Assembly (NCBI GenBank): GCA_023663615.1
Contig: JAMPHA010000001.1
Location: forward strand, 310,001-374,000
Source: DLAJ01 sp023663615
GTDB lineage: Bacteria > Bacillota > Clostridia > Lachnospirales > Lachnospiraceae
Reading direction: 5' to 3'
DNA: 64,000 nucleotides
The notes under the pieces are model-generated. The model was not told the DNA's origin and ran no database searches. It saw nothing but the letters and a program-made list of their open reading frames with translations. Of this stretch, positions 41,802-51,765 are shown piece after piece. A program made the position numbers and the translations under genes. Each line of letters begins with the position of its first letter. Positions within the stretch are counted from its first letter, which is position 1.

Positions 41802-42812
41802 GTGGCAACGAAAGATTCGATAACCGGGCTGCAAAAAGCGGCGATCCTTCTGATCGCCCTGGGCCCTGAAAAGTCGGCTAATATTTTCAAACATCTAAAA
41901 GAAGAAGAAATCGAAGAACTGACGTTAGAGATTGCAAACACGCGAAGCATTACGCCGCAGGTCAAGGAGGAGGTCGTTACGGAATTTTACGACCTCTGTT
42001 TGGCGCAGCAGTATATTGCGGAGGGCGGTATCAACTACGCAAAGGAACTGCTGGAAAAGGCGCTCGGCACCGACAAGGCGATGGACGTGATCGGAAAACT
42101 GACGGCGTCGTTACAGGTAAAGCCGTTCGAGTTTGTGCGCAAAACGGATGCTTCCCAGCTGCTGAACTTTATTCAGGACGAACATCCGCAGACGATCGCG
42201 CTGATCTTATCTTATTTGTCGGCGCAGCAGGCGGCATTGATCGTATCGGCGCTGCCGCCGGACAGACAATCCGATGTCGCGAAACGTATTGCGTTGATGG
42301 ACAGAACAAGTCCCGACGTCATCAAGGAAGTGGAAAAAGTATTGGAGTCAAAGCTGGCGAGCCTGGTAAATCAGGATTACACGATCATCGGCGGCGTCGA
42401 TGCAGTCGTAGAGATCTTAAATACGGTGGACCGTGGAACAGAAAAGCATATCATGGAAACCTTGGAGATCGAGGAGCCGGAACTGGCGGACGAGATCAGA
42501 AAGAAGATGTTCGTATTCGAGGATATTCTGCTGCTTGATGACCGCGCGATCCAGCGTGTGCTGCGTGAGGTGGAGAACAGCGACCTTGCCGTCGCTCTGA
42601 AAGGAGCGAACGAGGAAGTGCAGAATGCGATCTTCAACAACCTCTCCAAGCGTCTGGCAGCAATGATCAAAGAGGACATGGAGTTCATGGGACCTGTCCG
42701 TATGAAGGACGTGGAAGAAGCGCAGCAGAAGATCGTCAATATTATCAGAAAGCTTGAAGATTCGGCTGAAATCGTAATCTCCAGAGGCGGAGGTGACGAG
42801 ATCATTGTATAA
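41802..42812 (+). CDS. fliG: Flagellar motor switch protein FliG
   Basis: A 336-residue rotor protein. It contains KAAILLIALGPEKSANIFKHL, the middle-domain motif EHPQTIALILSYLSAQQAALIVSALP and the C-terminal torque helix region VFEDILLLDDRAIQRVLREVENSDLAVALKG with alternating charges. GTG start just 6 nt after fliF. It binds FliF and FliM and faces the MotA stator. Confidence 0.95.
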   Translation: MATKDSITGLQKAAILLIALGPEKSANIFKHLKEEEIEELTLEIANTRSITPQVKEEVVTEFYDLCLAQQYIAEGGINYAKELLEKALGTDKAMDVIGKLTASLQVKPFEFVRKTDASQLLNFIQDEHPQTIALILSYLSAQQAALIVSALPPDRQSDVAKRIALMDRTSPDVIKEVEKVLESKLASLVNQDYTIIGGVDAVVEILNTVDRGTEKHIMETLEIEEPELADEIRKKMFVFEDILLLDDRAIQRVLREVENSDLAVALKGANEEVQNAIFNNLSKRLAAMIKEDMEFMGPVRMKDVEEAQQKIVNIIRKLEDSAEIVISRGGGDEIIV

Positions 42813-43671
42813 AAGTCTGATCAAATCAAATCTGACCGTTGTGCAGGAAGAGGAAAAGATCGTTATTGATACGAATGAACTAATCGCGCAGAAGTTGAAA
42901 GCATTATCGGGCACGGCATCCGGTGCGGCTGTATTGGAAGCGAATGAATTTGCAGATCAGGGAATGGCGGGGGCAGAGGATGACGGACTTTCCGAGTTGT
43001 TTGGAGAAACGCCGCCGGACGGTGGAAACGGGTTTACGCCGGGAATCCAGGCGGAGACCATCGAACTGATCAAGGAGGGGCCGTCTCCGGAGGAGCTTCT
43101 TGCGCAGGCGCGCGAGGAGATCGCGCAGATGCAGCAGGATGCGGTAAGACAGATCGAGCAGCAGCGGGAGACCGCGCTTGCCGAGGCGAAGCGCGAAGGA
43201 TACGACGCGGGCTATGCCGAGGGGATGCATCAGGTAGAGCAGATCAAGGCGGAACTGGCGGAGTCCGAGCGGCAGATGGCGGCAGCCTATGAACAAAAAA
43301 TAGACGAACTGGAGCCGCTCTTTATCGAGAAACTCACCGGCATCTATGAACATATTTTCAAGGTCAATATGACGTCGGATAAGCAGGTTCTTTTGTATCT
43401 TGCGGAAAACGTTATCCGTAACGTGGAAGGAAACAAAGAATTTTTCGTTCATGTATCCAAGGAAGATTATGCGGCGGTGAATATGCAGAAAAAACAGCTT
43501 GAAGAAGCGGCGGCAGGCGTCAATACGTCCGTTGAGGTCGTGCAGGATACGACGCTCTCGGAGGGCGAGTGCATGATCGAAACGGACGGCGGTATTTTTG
43601 ACTGCGGTCTGGGAACACAGCTTGCAGAGCTCAAAAAACAGCTTTTGCTGCTGGCATATTCGGGCGTTTAG
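42805..43671 (+). CDS. fliH: Flagellar export ATPase regulator FliH
   Basis: About 288 residues. It starts LYKSLIKSNLTVVQEEEKIVID, typical of clostridial FliH, has an E/Q/A-rich coiled coil in the middle (EEIAQMQQDAVRQIEQQRETALAEAKREGYDAGYAEGM) and the C-terminal ATPase-stator domain (FVHVSKEDYAAV, LSEGECMIETDGGIFDCGL). TTG 42805 is preferred since GGAGGTGA is 8 nt upstream; a GTG at 42793 overlaps that site. It overlaps fliG by 8 nt. Confidence 0.9.
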   Translation: MYKSLIKSNLTVVQEEEKIVIDTNELIAQKLKALSGTASGAAVLEANEFADQGMAGAEDDGLSELFGETPPDGGNGFTPGIQAETIELIKEGPSPEELLAQAREEIAQMQQDAVRQIEQQRETALAEAKREGYDAGYAEGMHQVEQIKAELAESERQMAAAYEQKIDELEPLFIEKLTGIYEHIFKVNMTSDKQVLLYLAENVIRNVEGNKEFFVHVSKEDYAAVNMQKKQLEEAAAGVNTSVEVVQDTTLSEGECMIETDGGIFDCGLGTQLAELKKQLLLLAYSGV

Positions 43672-43775
43672 GCTTAGATTGAGAAATCCCTGATTTTTTA
43701 ATCGCGGAATTTGCGCTTGCGCCCAAACCCGCAGGTTTGCGGCAGCATGGATGATTGGGTTGAGAATGAGACGCT

Positions 43776-45086
43776 ATGAGTACGATCAATTTTGATAAAT
43801 ACAATTCACTGGAAAATCAATCCTTTTACAAAAAAATGGGGAAGGTCGTCAACATTGTCGGACTGACGATCGAATCCGCGGGACCGGACGCAAAGCTGGG
43901 TGATCTCTGCTGCATTTATCCCGGAGGGGACAGCAGGCCGATCCGCGCCGAGGTCGTGGGCTTTAAGGATAAAAAAACACTCCTAATGCCCTATGAGGCG
44001 ACGGAGGGCGTCGGGCTTGGCTGTATTGTAGAAAACCAAGGCTATCCGTTAAGCGTTGCGGTGGGAGATTATCTGCTCGGCAAGACGCTGAACGGAATGG
44101 GGGAACCGATCGATCCGGAGGGAGTTCCCAAAGAGAGTAAACGTTATCCCGTGGATGCGGCGCCGCCGGATCCGATGGAGCGGAAGATCATTGACGAGGT
44201 GCTGCCGCTCGGCGTGCGTGCGGTGGACGGACTGATCACACTCGGAAAAGGACAGCGTATCGGTATTTTCGCCGGCTCAGGAGTCGGCAAATCAACGCTG
44301 ATGGGCATGTTCGCACGCAATACGCAGGCGGACATCAATGTGATCGCATTGATCGGAGAGCGCGGCAGGGAAGTGCGCGAGTTTATCGAGCATGACTTGG
44401 GACAGGAAGGAATGGCGCGCTCGGTCGTTGTGGTGGCGACGTCGGACAGACCCGCACTGGAGCGCAAAAAAGCGGCGATGGCGGCAACGTCGATCGCGGA
44501 ATATTTCAGGGATCAGGGCAGGGATGTTCTTTTAATGATGGATTCTTTGACGCGTTTTTCCATGGCGCAGCGGGAGATCGGGCTTGCGAGCGGAGAGCCC
44601 CCGGTGACAAGAGGGTACCCGCCCAGCGTGTATTCCGAGATGCCGAAGCTGCTGGAGCGGGCGGGCTGTTCGGATAAAGGCTCTATCACGGGGCTGTATA
44701 CGGTGCTCGTGGACGGCGACGATTTTAATGAGCCGATCACGGACACGGCAAGAAGCATATTGGACGGTCACATTATCTTAGACCGTAAGCTGGCGCATAA
44801 AAATCATTATCCTGCCATCGATGTATTGCAGAGCATTTCACGATGCATGAGCGCGATCGATGCAAGGGAACATAAACAGGCGGCGGGAAAGCTGAAAAAC
44901 GTTTTAGCGACTTACAAGGACGCCGAAGATCTGATCAATATCGGCGCCTACAAGAAAGGCAGCAATCCCGAAATTGATTATGCCATCGATAAAAACAAGG
45001 CGGTCAATGAGTTTTTGATGCAGGAGACGGACGAAAAGACGACGTTTGACGAGACGGTCGCGGCGCTGCAGGCGCTGTTTGCGTAG
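43776..45086 (+). CDS. fliI: Flagellum-specific ATPase FliI
   Basis: A 436-residue F1-beta-like ATPase powering flagellar export. Walker A is FAGSGVGKSTLMGM near residue 165; Walker B VLLMMDSLTRFSMAQREIGL near 250; also IGERGREVREFIEHDLG and the PPVTRGYPPSVYSEMPKLLERAG segment. The N-terminal ~90-residue barrel is present. The 104-nt gap before it holds a small hairpin CAAACC/GGTTTG near 43733 and no gene. Confidence 0.96.
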   Translation: MSTINFDKYNSLENQSFYKKMGKVVNIVGLTIESAGPDAKLGDLCCIYPGGDSRPIRAEVVGFKDKKTLLMPYEATEGVGLGCIVENQGYPLSVAVGDYLLGKTLNGMGEPIDPEGVPKESKRYPVDAAPPDPMERKIIDEVLPLGVRAVDGLITLGKGQRIGIFAGSGVGKSTLMGMFARNTQADINVIALIGERGREVREFIEHDLGQEGMARSVVVVATSDRPALERKKAAMAATSIAEYFRDQGRDVLLMMDSLTRFSMAQREIGLASGEPPVTRGYPPSVYSEMPKLLERAGCSDKGSITGLYTVLVDGDDFNEPITDTARSILDGHIILDRKLAHKNHYPAIDVLQSISRCMSAIDAREHKQAAGKLKNVLATYKDAEDLINIGAYKKGSNPEIDYAIDKNKAVNEFLMQETDEKTTFDETVAALQALFA

Positions 45087-45172
45087 AACGCGGAATACGG
45101 CGCAGTACGCGGAACGCAGCGCAGGATGCAGAGCGCGGCGCAGGATGCAGAACGCAGCGTAATGCGCAGAAA
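45087..45172 (+). repeat. GAACGCG-type degenerate repeat between fliI and fliJ
   Basis: Short GC-rich units related to GAACGCG, GAACGCA and GCGCAGGATGCAGA recur across the 101-nt fliI-fliJ gap. The composition and heptamers match those of the repeat at 18710-18837, although the period is less regular here. Confidence 0.6.
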
Positions 45173-45187
45173 AAGGGGATACGATCT

Positions 45188-45664
45188 GTGGCGAAATTTC
45201 GGTACCGGATGCAGAACGTGCTGAATATCAAACTCAGCATGGAGCGGCAGGCAAAACAGCAATACGCCGAGGCGAACGCAAAGCTGCGGGAAGAAGAGGA
45301 AAAGCTGAACGTCCTGCTCAGGCGCAAGTTTGAATACGAGCAGACGGCGCGGCAGCTTTTGGCGGACGAACTGAATGTCCGCGACATCACGACCAACAAC
45401 GAAGCGATCGCGCGCATGGATGATTTCATTAAGGAACAGCGCAGGGAAGTGCAGCTTGCGATGAGGGCGGTCGAGAGGGCGCGCCAGAAGATGACGGAGG
45501 TCATGCAGGACCGCAAGACGCACGAGAGACTGCGGGAGAAAGCGTTTGACGAATTCCTGATGGAAGAGAAGCATCAGGAAAGTAAGGAAATAGACGAGCT
45601 GGTCAGCTATACCTATGGGCAGAGACTGAGGGAGACAGGAAATGGCGAGAGCACAGGCACCTGA
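45188..45664 (+). CDS. fliJ: Flagellar export chaperone FliJ
   Basis: A 158-residue, almost wholly coiled-coil protein: FRYRMQNVLNIKLSMERQAKQQYAEANAKL at the start and repeated charged heptads to the end (EKHQESKEIDELVSY). GTG start with AAAAGGGG upstream. FliJ acts as the central stalk of the export ATPase. Its 3' end overlaps motE by 23 nt. Confidence 0.9.
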   Translation: MAKFRYRMQNVLNIKLSMERQAKQQYAEANAKLREEEEKLNVLLRRKFEYEQTARQLLADELNVRDITTNNEAIARMDDFIKEQRREVQLAMRAVERARQKMTEVMQDRKTHERLREKAFDEFLMEEKHQESKEIDELVSYTYGQRLRETGNGESTGT

Positions 45665-46526
45665 AGAAATACCGGTAGTGGACGTTACCGCGGAAAAAAA
45701 GAAATTAAAAGAAGAACGCAAGAAGCTCAAAGAGGAGAGCCGCGCACAGAAAAAAGAGGCGAAGGCACGCGCAAAGGAGCTTTCCAAGCAGGAATCGGAG
45801 CTGGATGACGACGACTCGGACAGCGGGACCGGTTCCGCGATTCTGGTCACATTTTTTATCATTTTGATCTGGATTGCGATCCTGTGCCTGCTGATCAAGT
45901 TGGATGTGGGCGGTTTTGGTTCTAACGTGCTGCGACCGATCTTAAAAGACGTGCCGGTCATTTCGTGGATCCTGCCGACGGATCATGAGACGGAGACGAC
46001 GGACGAGGAGGCGTACGGCGGTTATACGAGCCTGCGCGAAGCGGTCGATCAGATCTTGGTGCTGGAACAGCAGTTAGAACAGCTTCAGACCGTGACCGGC
46101 GCGGATGCGGAGGAGTTAGAGCGCCTGCGCGCGGAAGTGGAGCGTCTGCAGAGCTTTGAGGACAATCAGCTCGATTTTGAGCGGATCAAAAATGAATTTT
46201 ATCAGGAAGTCGTCTATGCGGCGAACGGACCGGGCGTGGACGCGTATATCAAATATTATGAATCCATGGACCCGACGACGGCGGAAGCGATCTATGCCCG
46301 CGTGATCGCGGAGCAGGAACAGGATCTGAAAATGAGCGAATATGCGAGCGCATATGCGGCGATGAAGCCGAAGAATGCCGCCGCGATCTTTGAGGCGATG
46401 GATGACTTAGATCTTGTGACGAGAATTTTAGCGGAGATGGGCTCGGATGACCGCGGCGCGATCATGGCGGCGATGACGCCCGAATTTGCGGGAAGGCTGA
46501 CGCGCATGATGGATCCGGACGCTTAG
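45642..46526 (+). CDS. motE: MotE/YlxF-like flagellar protein with MgtE N-like domain
   Basis: A 294-residue protein. Residues 1-60 are highly charged (EKKKLKEERKKLKEESRAQKKEAKARAKEL), then one membrane helix at ~68-88 (ILVTFFIILIWIAILCLLIKL), a coiled coil (~125-175), and a C-terminal MgtE-N-type domain with two helical repeats: YYESMDPTTAEAIYARVI and YAAMKPKNAAAIFEAMDDLDLVTRILAEM. In the fliJ-fliK position this corresponds to Bacillus YlxF and to the motor chaperone MotE. Overlap with fliJ suggests coupling. Confidence 0.85.
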   Translation: MARAQAPEEIPVVDVTAEKKKLKEERKKLKEESRAQKKEAKARAKELSKQESELDDDDSDSGTGSAILVTFFIILIWIAILCLLIKLDVGGFGSNVLRPILKDVPVISWILPTDHETETTDEEAYGGYTSLREAVDQILVLEQQLEQLQTVTGADAEELERLRAEVERLQSFEDNQLDFERIKNEFYQEVVYAANGPGVDAYIKYYESMDPTTAEAIYARVIAEQEQDLKMSEYASAYAAMKPKNAAAIFEAMDDLDLVTRILAEMGSDDRGAIMAAMTPEFAGRLTRMMDPDA

Positions 46527-46628
46527 GCGCAAAATTTATCGATTTTTTCGTTTATATATCTTCATAATGACAACCGGGAAACCGATAATCATTATGTACC
46601 TTGAAAATAAAAGAAAGGAGGAGAGACA

Positions 46629-48122
46629 ATGACCAGTGCAGTAACGGAACGTGGGACGATCATGAACTTAGCGGTTCAGGCAGCGCCTGCAAAGGCGGGA
46701 ACGTCGGACACGGGATTTACGCAGGTCATGGACAAAGCTGTAAGCGCCAAAAAGAGCGGTGATGCATCCGGTGATGCGGCAGTAAAAAAAGATACTGCAA
46801 AGACCGCAGGGAGCACGGAGAGACCTCAGACAGACGAACGTCCGAAGACGGAAGAAGCCCGTCAGACGGACAGTGCGCAGCGGGAAAAACCGGATACAGC
46901 CAATGAACAGACGCAGCAGACACAGAAAGCGGCTGCTGCGGACAACGAGCCGAACGAGGCAGGCGAAGAAGCCGCCGCTTCAGAGGCAGCAGCCATGTTC
47001 ATGGAAAAGGCGGCGGAAGTGCTCACACAGGTTGCGGAGAACCTTTCGGTTCCAACCGAAGCCGTGACAGAGGCGATGCAGGAGCTCGACATGGAGCTGA
47101 CGGATCTGTTGATTCCGGGGAAGATCACAGAGTTAGTGATGACGCTGACCGGAGAGGATCAGATGTCGCTTGTAACGGACGAAGCGCTTTATGACACCGT
47201 GATGGAGCTGACGGCGTTGACGAACGAGGCGGGCGATGAGCTGATGAAAGAGCTTTCCCTGACGCCGGAGGACTTAACGGCGATGCTGGAGCAGTTTAGC
47301 GGACAGGAAACGGACGCAGAGCTTTCCGGCACACGGGATGTACAGCAGGAGACCCGGATCATGGACACGGATGAGAGAACTTTCGGTCTGATGACGACGG
47401 ATCGCAGAGAGCTAACAGGCACACAGCAGACAGATGACAGTCACATGACAGCGGACAATGCGCAGGAGAAAACGCAGCAGGACGGAACGCAGGTTGAGGC
47501 GGGATGGAGAGCGGACGAGGATTCGGCGCAGACAAAAGAAAACGGGGAATCGCTTGCAGACGGCGGGCAGGGCTTTGCCGAGCATTTGATGGACCGGACA
47601 AATGAATTTTTAGAAGCACTGACGCAGGAGACGAACGGACCGGATTCCTATGTGGACGCGGGAGAGATCATGAAGCAGATTACGGACTTCATGAAAACAC
47701 ACTTAAACGCGCAGGGGTCTTCGGTGGAATTACAGTTACATCCTGCAAGCCTTGGCACATTGAATATTTCGGTGACAGCCAAGAACGGAATCGTAACAGC
47801 GCAGTTCGCAGCGCAGGACGAAGCGGTAAAGAACATCCTGGAGGGTCAGGTGGCGGAGCTTCGGTCGCGTCTGGACGAACAGGGCGTAAAAGTAGAAGCG
47901 ATCGAGGTTACGGTTTCCAGTCATGAGTTTGAACGCAACTTAGAGCAGAATGCCGATCAGGACGCGAATGAGCGGGGTGAGGCGGGAGCAAAGAGACGGA
48001 CAACAAGAAGGTTGAATCTCGATGAGCTCGGCGAAGAGGATGCGGAAGAACTTGACGATGCGGAGCAGATCGCGCGTGATATGATGCGGATACACGGCAA
48101 TCGGCTCGACTACTTAGCTTAG
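46629..48122 (+). CDS. fliK: Flagellar hook-length control protein FliK
   Basis: 497 residues. The N-terminal ~110 residues are K/T/E/Q-rich and disordered; the middle holds helical acidic repeats; the C-terminal domain has the FliK export-switch core VELQLHPASLGTLNISVTAKNGIVTAQFAAQDEAVKNIL and the LDEQGVKVEAIEVTV segment. It is the molecular ruler that switches export from hook to filament. AAGGAGG precedes the ATG. The 102-nt gap upstream contains a weak ATAATGA/TCATTAT stem. Confidence 0.9.
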   Translation: MTSAVTERGTIMNLAVQAAPAKAGTSDTGFTQVMDKAVSAKKSGDASGDAAVKKDTAKTAGSTERPQTDERPKTEEARQTDSAQREKPDTANEQTQQTQKAAAADNEPNEAGEEAAASEAAAMFMEKAAEVLTQVAENLSVPTEAVTEAMQELDMELTDLLIPGKITELVMTLTGEDQMSLVTDEALYDTVMELTALTNEAGDELMKELSLTPEDLTAMLEQFSGQETDAELSGTRDVQQETRIMDTDERTFGLMTTDRRELTGTQQTDDSHMTADNAQEKTQQDGTQVEAGWRADEDSAQTKENGESLADGGQGFAEHLMDRTNEFLEALTQETNGPDSYVDAGEIMKQITDFMKTHLNAQGSSVELQLHPASLGTLNISVTAKNGIVTAQFAAQDEAVKNILEGQVAELRSRLDEQGVKVEAIEVTVSSHEFERNLEQNADQDANERGEAGAKRRTTRRLNLDELGEEDAEELDDAEQIARDMMRIHGNRLDYLA

Positions 48123-48144
48123 TGAGACAGAGAGGAGGAATCAC

Positions 48145-49209
48145 ATGGCAGCAGTAGCGCAGGTAGTGGATGGCAAGATCGTCAACAACGGTACGAGCGC
48201 AGCGGAGAAAGCGGCAAGCGGCGAAGCACAAAAAACCACGGGCGGAGGATCGCTCGGCAAGGATGCTTTTTTACAATTGCTTGTGGCGCAGATGAAATAC
48301 CAGGATCCGCTGGCGGCATCCAATAACAGCACGGAGTACATTTCCCAGCTTGCAACATTCTCGGAACTGGAGAGCATGCAGAACTTACAGGAGATTTCCG
48401 AACAGCAGCGGATGCAGAATCTCGTCGGAAAGACCGTCGTTCTGGATGTGGACGGCAAGCAGTTTACGGGGCAGGTTGACTTTTTACAGTATGAGAACGG
48501 CAAGGCAAAGATGTCCGTAGGCGGCACGCTGTATTCGATAGACGATCTGTATCAGGTGATCGACGGCGAGTACTTAACGGCATATACGGAGGCAAGCAAT
48601 TTTATCTCGAAGCTTTACAGACTGCCGTCGCTTGAGAATCTGACGGAGAAGGATGCGGAGATCGTACACGAGCTGGAAGACGATTACGCGAACATGACCG
48701 AGTATGGCAAATCCTTTATTGCGGACGAGGCGGTCGAGCTCTTAAACAGACTCGGACCGAGAGCGGAAGTCTTAAGTCCGAGAAAAGAAGTCGTCGATTA
48801 TGATAAGCTCATGATAGAGAAGCTTGACGATCTGATCGGCATGATGGGCGGCGTAAATAAAGACAAGATCAATGAAGTGCTGGATAAGCTTTTAGAGGAG
48901 CAGTTACCGTCCGGAAGCGGCAGCGCAGGCGGCGGTGAGAACGCGGATAACGTGACCGGAACAGAAGGCACGGGAAGCGGAGCCGAAGGCAGTGAGAACG
49001 CGGGCGGCACGACCGGAACAGAGGGCGCAGGAAACAGCGCCGAAGGCGGTGAGAACGCAGGCGGCACGACCGGAACAGAGGGCGCAGGAAACAGCGCCGA
49101 AGGCAGTGAGAACGCAGGCGGCACAGCCGGAGCGGAGAGCGCGGGAAGCGGTGCGGATAGCAGTGAGATCGCAGGCGCAGGCAGCGTAACCGATACGGAC
49201 AGCGAATAA
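48145..49209 (+). CDS. flgD: Hook scaffold FlgD with repeat-rich C-terminal extension
   Basis: 354 residues. The conserved FlgD part is residues ~35-110: GKDAFLQLLVAQMKYQDPL, STEYISQLATFSELESMQNL and VGKTVVLDVDGKQFTGQVDFLQYENGKAKMSV. After residue ~255 comes an extension of about four 19-residue units (SENAGGTTGTEGAGNSAEG type) rich in G, A, T, E. Many FlgD proteins are much shorter, so the tail is unusual. FlgD caps the growing hook. AGGAGG precedes the ATG. Confidence 0.9.
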   Translation: MAAVAQVVDGKIVNNGTSAAEKAASGEAQKTTGGGSLGKDAFLQLLVAQMKYQDPLAASNNSTEYISQLATFSELESMQNLQEISEQQRMQNLVGKTVVLDVDGKQFTGQVDFLQYENGKAKMSVGGTLYSIDDLYQVIDGEYLTAYTEASNFISKLYRLPSLENLTEKDAEIVHELEDDYANMTEYGKSFIADEAVELLNRLGPRAEVLSPRKEVVDYDKLMIEKLDDLIGMMGGVNKDKINEVLDKLLEEQLPSGSGSAGGGENADNVTGTEGTGSGAEGSENAGGTTGTEGAGNSAEGGENAGGTTGTEGAGNSAEGSENAGGTAGAESAGSGADSSEIAGAGSVTDTDSE

Positions 49210-49352
49210 TACGGGCGCACACGGCAAAGGCGCGGATGCATGAGGGCGGAAGCGCAGACAGCAGGGCAGATCGGTGACGAGTCACGGATGCTCTGTCAGA
49301 AAAAGATGGAACAGAAACGCGTGTAGTAAGTACTCAAGGAGGAGGAATTACA

Positions 49353-49754
49353 ATGCAGGTCAATCAAAACCAATTCCTTTCCATCGAACAGCTCAAGGAT
49401 CAGTACCTGAATTCGGCGAAAAAGCCGGAGACGGCGCATACGCGGGACGGTCTTTCCTTTCAGGAGATTCTGGAAGGAAAGACCGCAGCTCCCGCAGAAG
49501 GCACGCTTCGTTTTTCCAAACATGCGATGAACCGTTTGGCGGAGCGCAATATCAGGCTGACGGACGATCAGCTTGACCGTCTGAACGAGGGTACGATGAA
49601 GGCGGACAGGAAAGGGATCAAAGACTCCCTGATCATGGTCGATGAATTGGCGTTTATCGTGAACGTATCGAGCAATACCGTTATCACGGCAATGGATAAT
49701 CATCGGACGGATGAACAGGTTTTTACAAACATTGATGGAGCCGTTATCATGTAA
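49353..49754 (+). CDS. TIGR02530-like flagellar operon protein
   Basis: A 133-residue protein between flgD and flgE. The core LRFSKHAMNRLAERNIRLTDDQLDRLNEGTMKADRKGIKDSLIMVDELAFIVNVSSNTVITAM fits the family I know as TIGR02530, always found in this position in Firmicutes; no biochemical role is established. GGAGGAGG lies 6 nt before the ATG. Confidence 0.85.
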   Translation: MQVNQNQFLSIEQLKDQYLNSAKKPETAHTRDGLSFQEILEGKTAAPAEGTLRFSKHAMNRLAERNIRLTDDQLDRLNEGTMKADRKGIKDSLIMVDELAFIVNVSSNTVITAMDNHRTDEQVFTNIDGAVIM

Positions 49755-49832
49755 CCGGACCTTTTTTGGAGGTTACCGTTCCCGAATGACAGAAGGAACG
49801 GACGGCTCTCACTTAAAGGAGGGCATTTCATT

Positions 49833-51635
49833 ATGATGAGATCATTGTTTTCTGGTGTATCCGGCTTAAAGGTGCATCAGACAAAGATGGACGTAATCGG
49901 TAACAACATCGCAAACGTCAACACGACGTCCTATAAGTCGATGTCGATCAACTTTTCCGAGTTGATGTATCAGACGTCGGCAAACGCGTCGGGACCGAAC
50001 GCGACGACGGGAACCGCAGGTAAGAACCCGAAGCAGATCGGTCTTGGTGTCGTATCGGGCGCGATCAGCACGGCGATCACGTCGGCAGGCTCGGCGCAGA
50101 CGACGAACAATCCGTTTGACGTCCGCATCACGGGCGACGCGTTCTTTATCGTCAGCAACGGAAGCGATAATCTTTTCACCCGCGACGGCTCCTTCTATGT
50201 GGATGCGGCAGGAAACCTTGCGATGACGTCCACGGGCTACAATGTCATGGGCTGGCAGGTCGATCCCGAGACGGGCAGGGTAAAACAGGATACCGTAACG
50301 GCGCTCCGCATCATGAGTCAGGAGAACATGACCTACGACGCAGAGTACACGACGAACGGAAACATTTCCGGTATCGTGGACAAGAAAGATACGGACATCA
50401 ACTCGACGGCAGGTAAGGCGATCAACCTTCCGATCTTTGATAATCTGGGCTACGCTTACACCGTAAAGCTCAGCCTGCACAAGGCGACGACCGACGGCGA
50501 GTTTTATATGGAAATGGACGACATTCTGGATTCCGAATCCAAGTCCATCAGCGAGTACTACGGCGTGCCGATCAGTCAGATCGCGACGCTTGGCGCACGA
50601 CAGGACGTCAGCGTGCAGGAAGCATATAATCCGTTGACCGATACGTTCAATATTACGGTACACGACGCGACGAACAATACGGATAAGGAGACACCGGTTA
50701 CGCGCTCGGTTACGTATGATCAGGCGACCAAGACGTATAACGTGTCCTTTAGGGATGATCAGGGTAATCTTGTTGATGCGGCTAATCTTGGAGCAATCGG
50801 AACGGCATTAGGATTGGGAACAGCTCCCGGATCGAACCAGGTTGCGATTACACTTGACAGTATCGTTGCAGCAGCAACCGGGGCGGATGCGAATGATCCG
50901 AGATCGTTCGAGGTTCAAGCCGGTCAGTTAAATGACCTGCAGATGATTTTCGGCAGCGATATTAACAATACGGTCAATGACGCAACGATCGATCCGCTGA
51001 CCGGTACGCTTACGGTTACGGAAAAGAACATCCAGGGCGGTGTTCTCCGCTTCAACACCGAGACGGGCGCGTTCATTTCAGCGAACGGCAACCCGACCGG
51101 ATTGACGATTGACTTCGCAGAGCAGTTTACAAACAACGGCGTGGTTACAAGTCTTCGGAACTTCCATGACGTCGAGATCGACATGACGACGATGAAGAGC
51201 AGTAACAACGGCGGTTCCGCATCCTTATCGGCGGACAGCGGCGATCTGGAAGGACACGGCGCAGGACGGAAGCTCGGCGAAATGTCCGGCATTCAGATTT
51301 CCGATAACGGCGAGATCTGGGCGGCATATGACAACGGTATGTCGAGACTGCTCGGTCAGATCGCGGTTGCGGAGTTTGCAAACCCGTCCGGTCTGGAAAA
51401 GGTTGGAGATAACCTGTATAACAAGACGCTGAATTCGGGCGATTTCGACGGCATCGGCGTGGACATTAAAGTCAACGGCGGCGCGATGAACAGCGGTCAG
51501 CTTGAAATGAGTAACGTTGATCTTTCCACGGAGTTTACGGAAATGATCACGACACAGAGAGGATTCCAGGCGAACTCCCGTATCATCACAACGTCCGACA
51601 GCCTGTTAGAGGAGCTTGTCAACCTGAAGAGGTAA
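49833..51635 (+). CDS. flgE: Flagellar hook protein FlgE
   Basis: 600 residues. It starts MMRSLFSGVSGLKVHQTKMDVIGNNIANVNTTSYKS, the standard rod/hook N-terminus, and ends with VDLSTEFTEMITTQRGFQANSRIITTSDSLLEELVNLKR. It has the middle D1/D2 motifs FDVRITGDAFFIVSNG and a long variable outer domain, making it larger than the Salmonella protein. It forms the flexible hook. AAAGGAGGG precedes the start. Confidence 0.95.
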   Translation: MMRSLFSGVSGLKVHQTKMDVIGNNIANVNTTSYKSMSINFSELMYQTSANASGPNATTGTAGKNPKQIGLGVVSGAISTAITSAGSAQTTNNPFDVRITGDAFFIVSNGSDNLFTRDGSFYVDAAGNLAMTSTGYNVMGWQVDPETGRVKQDTVTALRIMSQENMTYDAEYTTNGNISGIVDKKDTDINSTAGKAINLPIFDNLGYAYTVKLSLHKATTDGEFYMEMDDILDSESKSISEYYGVPISQIATLGARQDVSVQEAYNPLTDTFNITVHDATNNTDKETPVTRSVTYDQATKTYNVSFRDDQGNLVDAANLGAIGTALGLGTAPGSNQVAITLDSIVAAATGADANDPRSFEVQAGQLNDLQMIFGSDINNTVNDATIDPLTGTLTVTEKNIQGGVLRFNTETGAFISANGNPTGLTIDFAEQFTNNGVVTSLRNFHDVEIDMTTMKSSNNGGSASLSADSGDLEGHGAGRKLGEMSGIQISDNGEIWAAYDNGMSRLLGQIAVAEFANPSGLEKVGDNLYNKTLNSGDFDGIGVDIKVNGGAMNSGQLEMSNVDLSTEFTEMITTQRGFQANSRIITTSDSLLEELVNLKR

Positions 51636-51765
51636 TAAAAAGAACAAGGTAAGGGGGTAACGGGGAACTGCGCGCACAGGGCAGTTCCCTTTCCGCATGT
51701 TTGGAAGAGAATAGGTATTTGGTACTATATCCTGATCGTTAGTAAATTCTGGAAGGGGGATTAGC

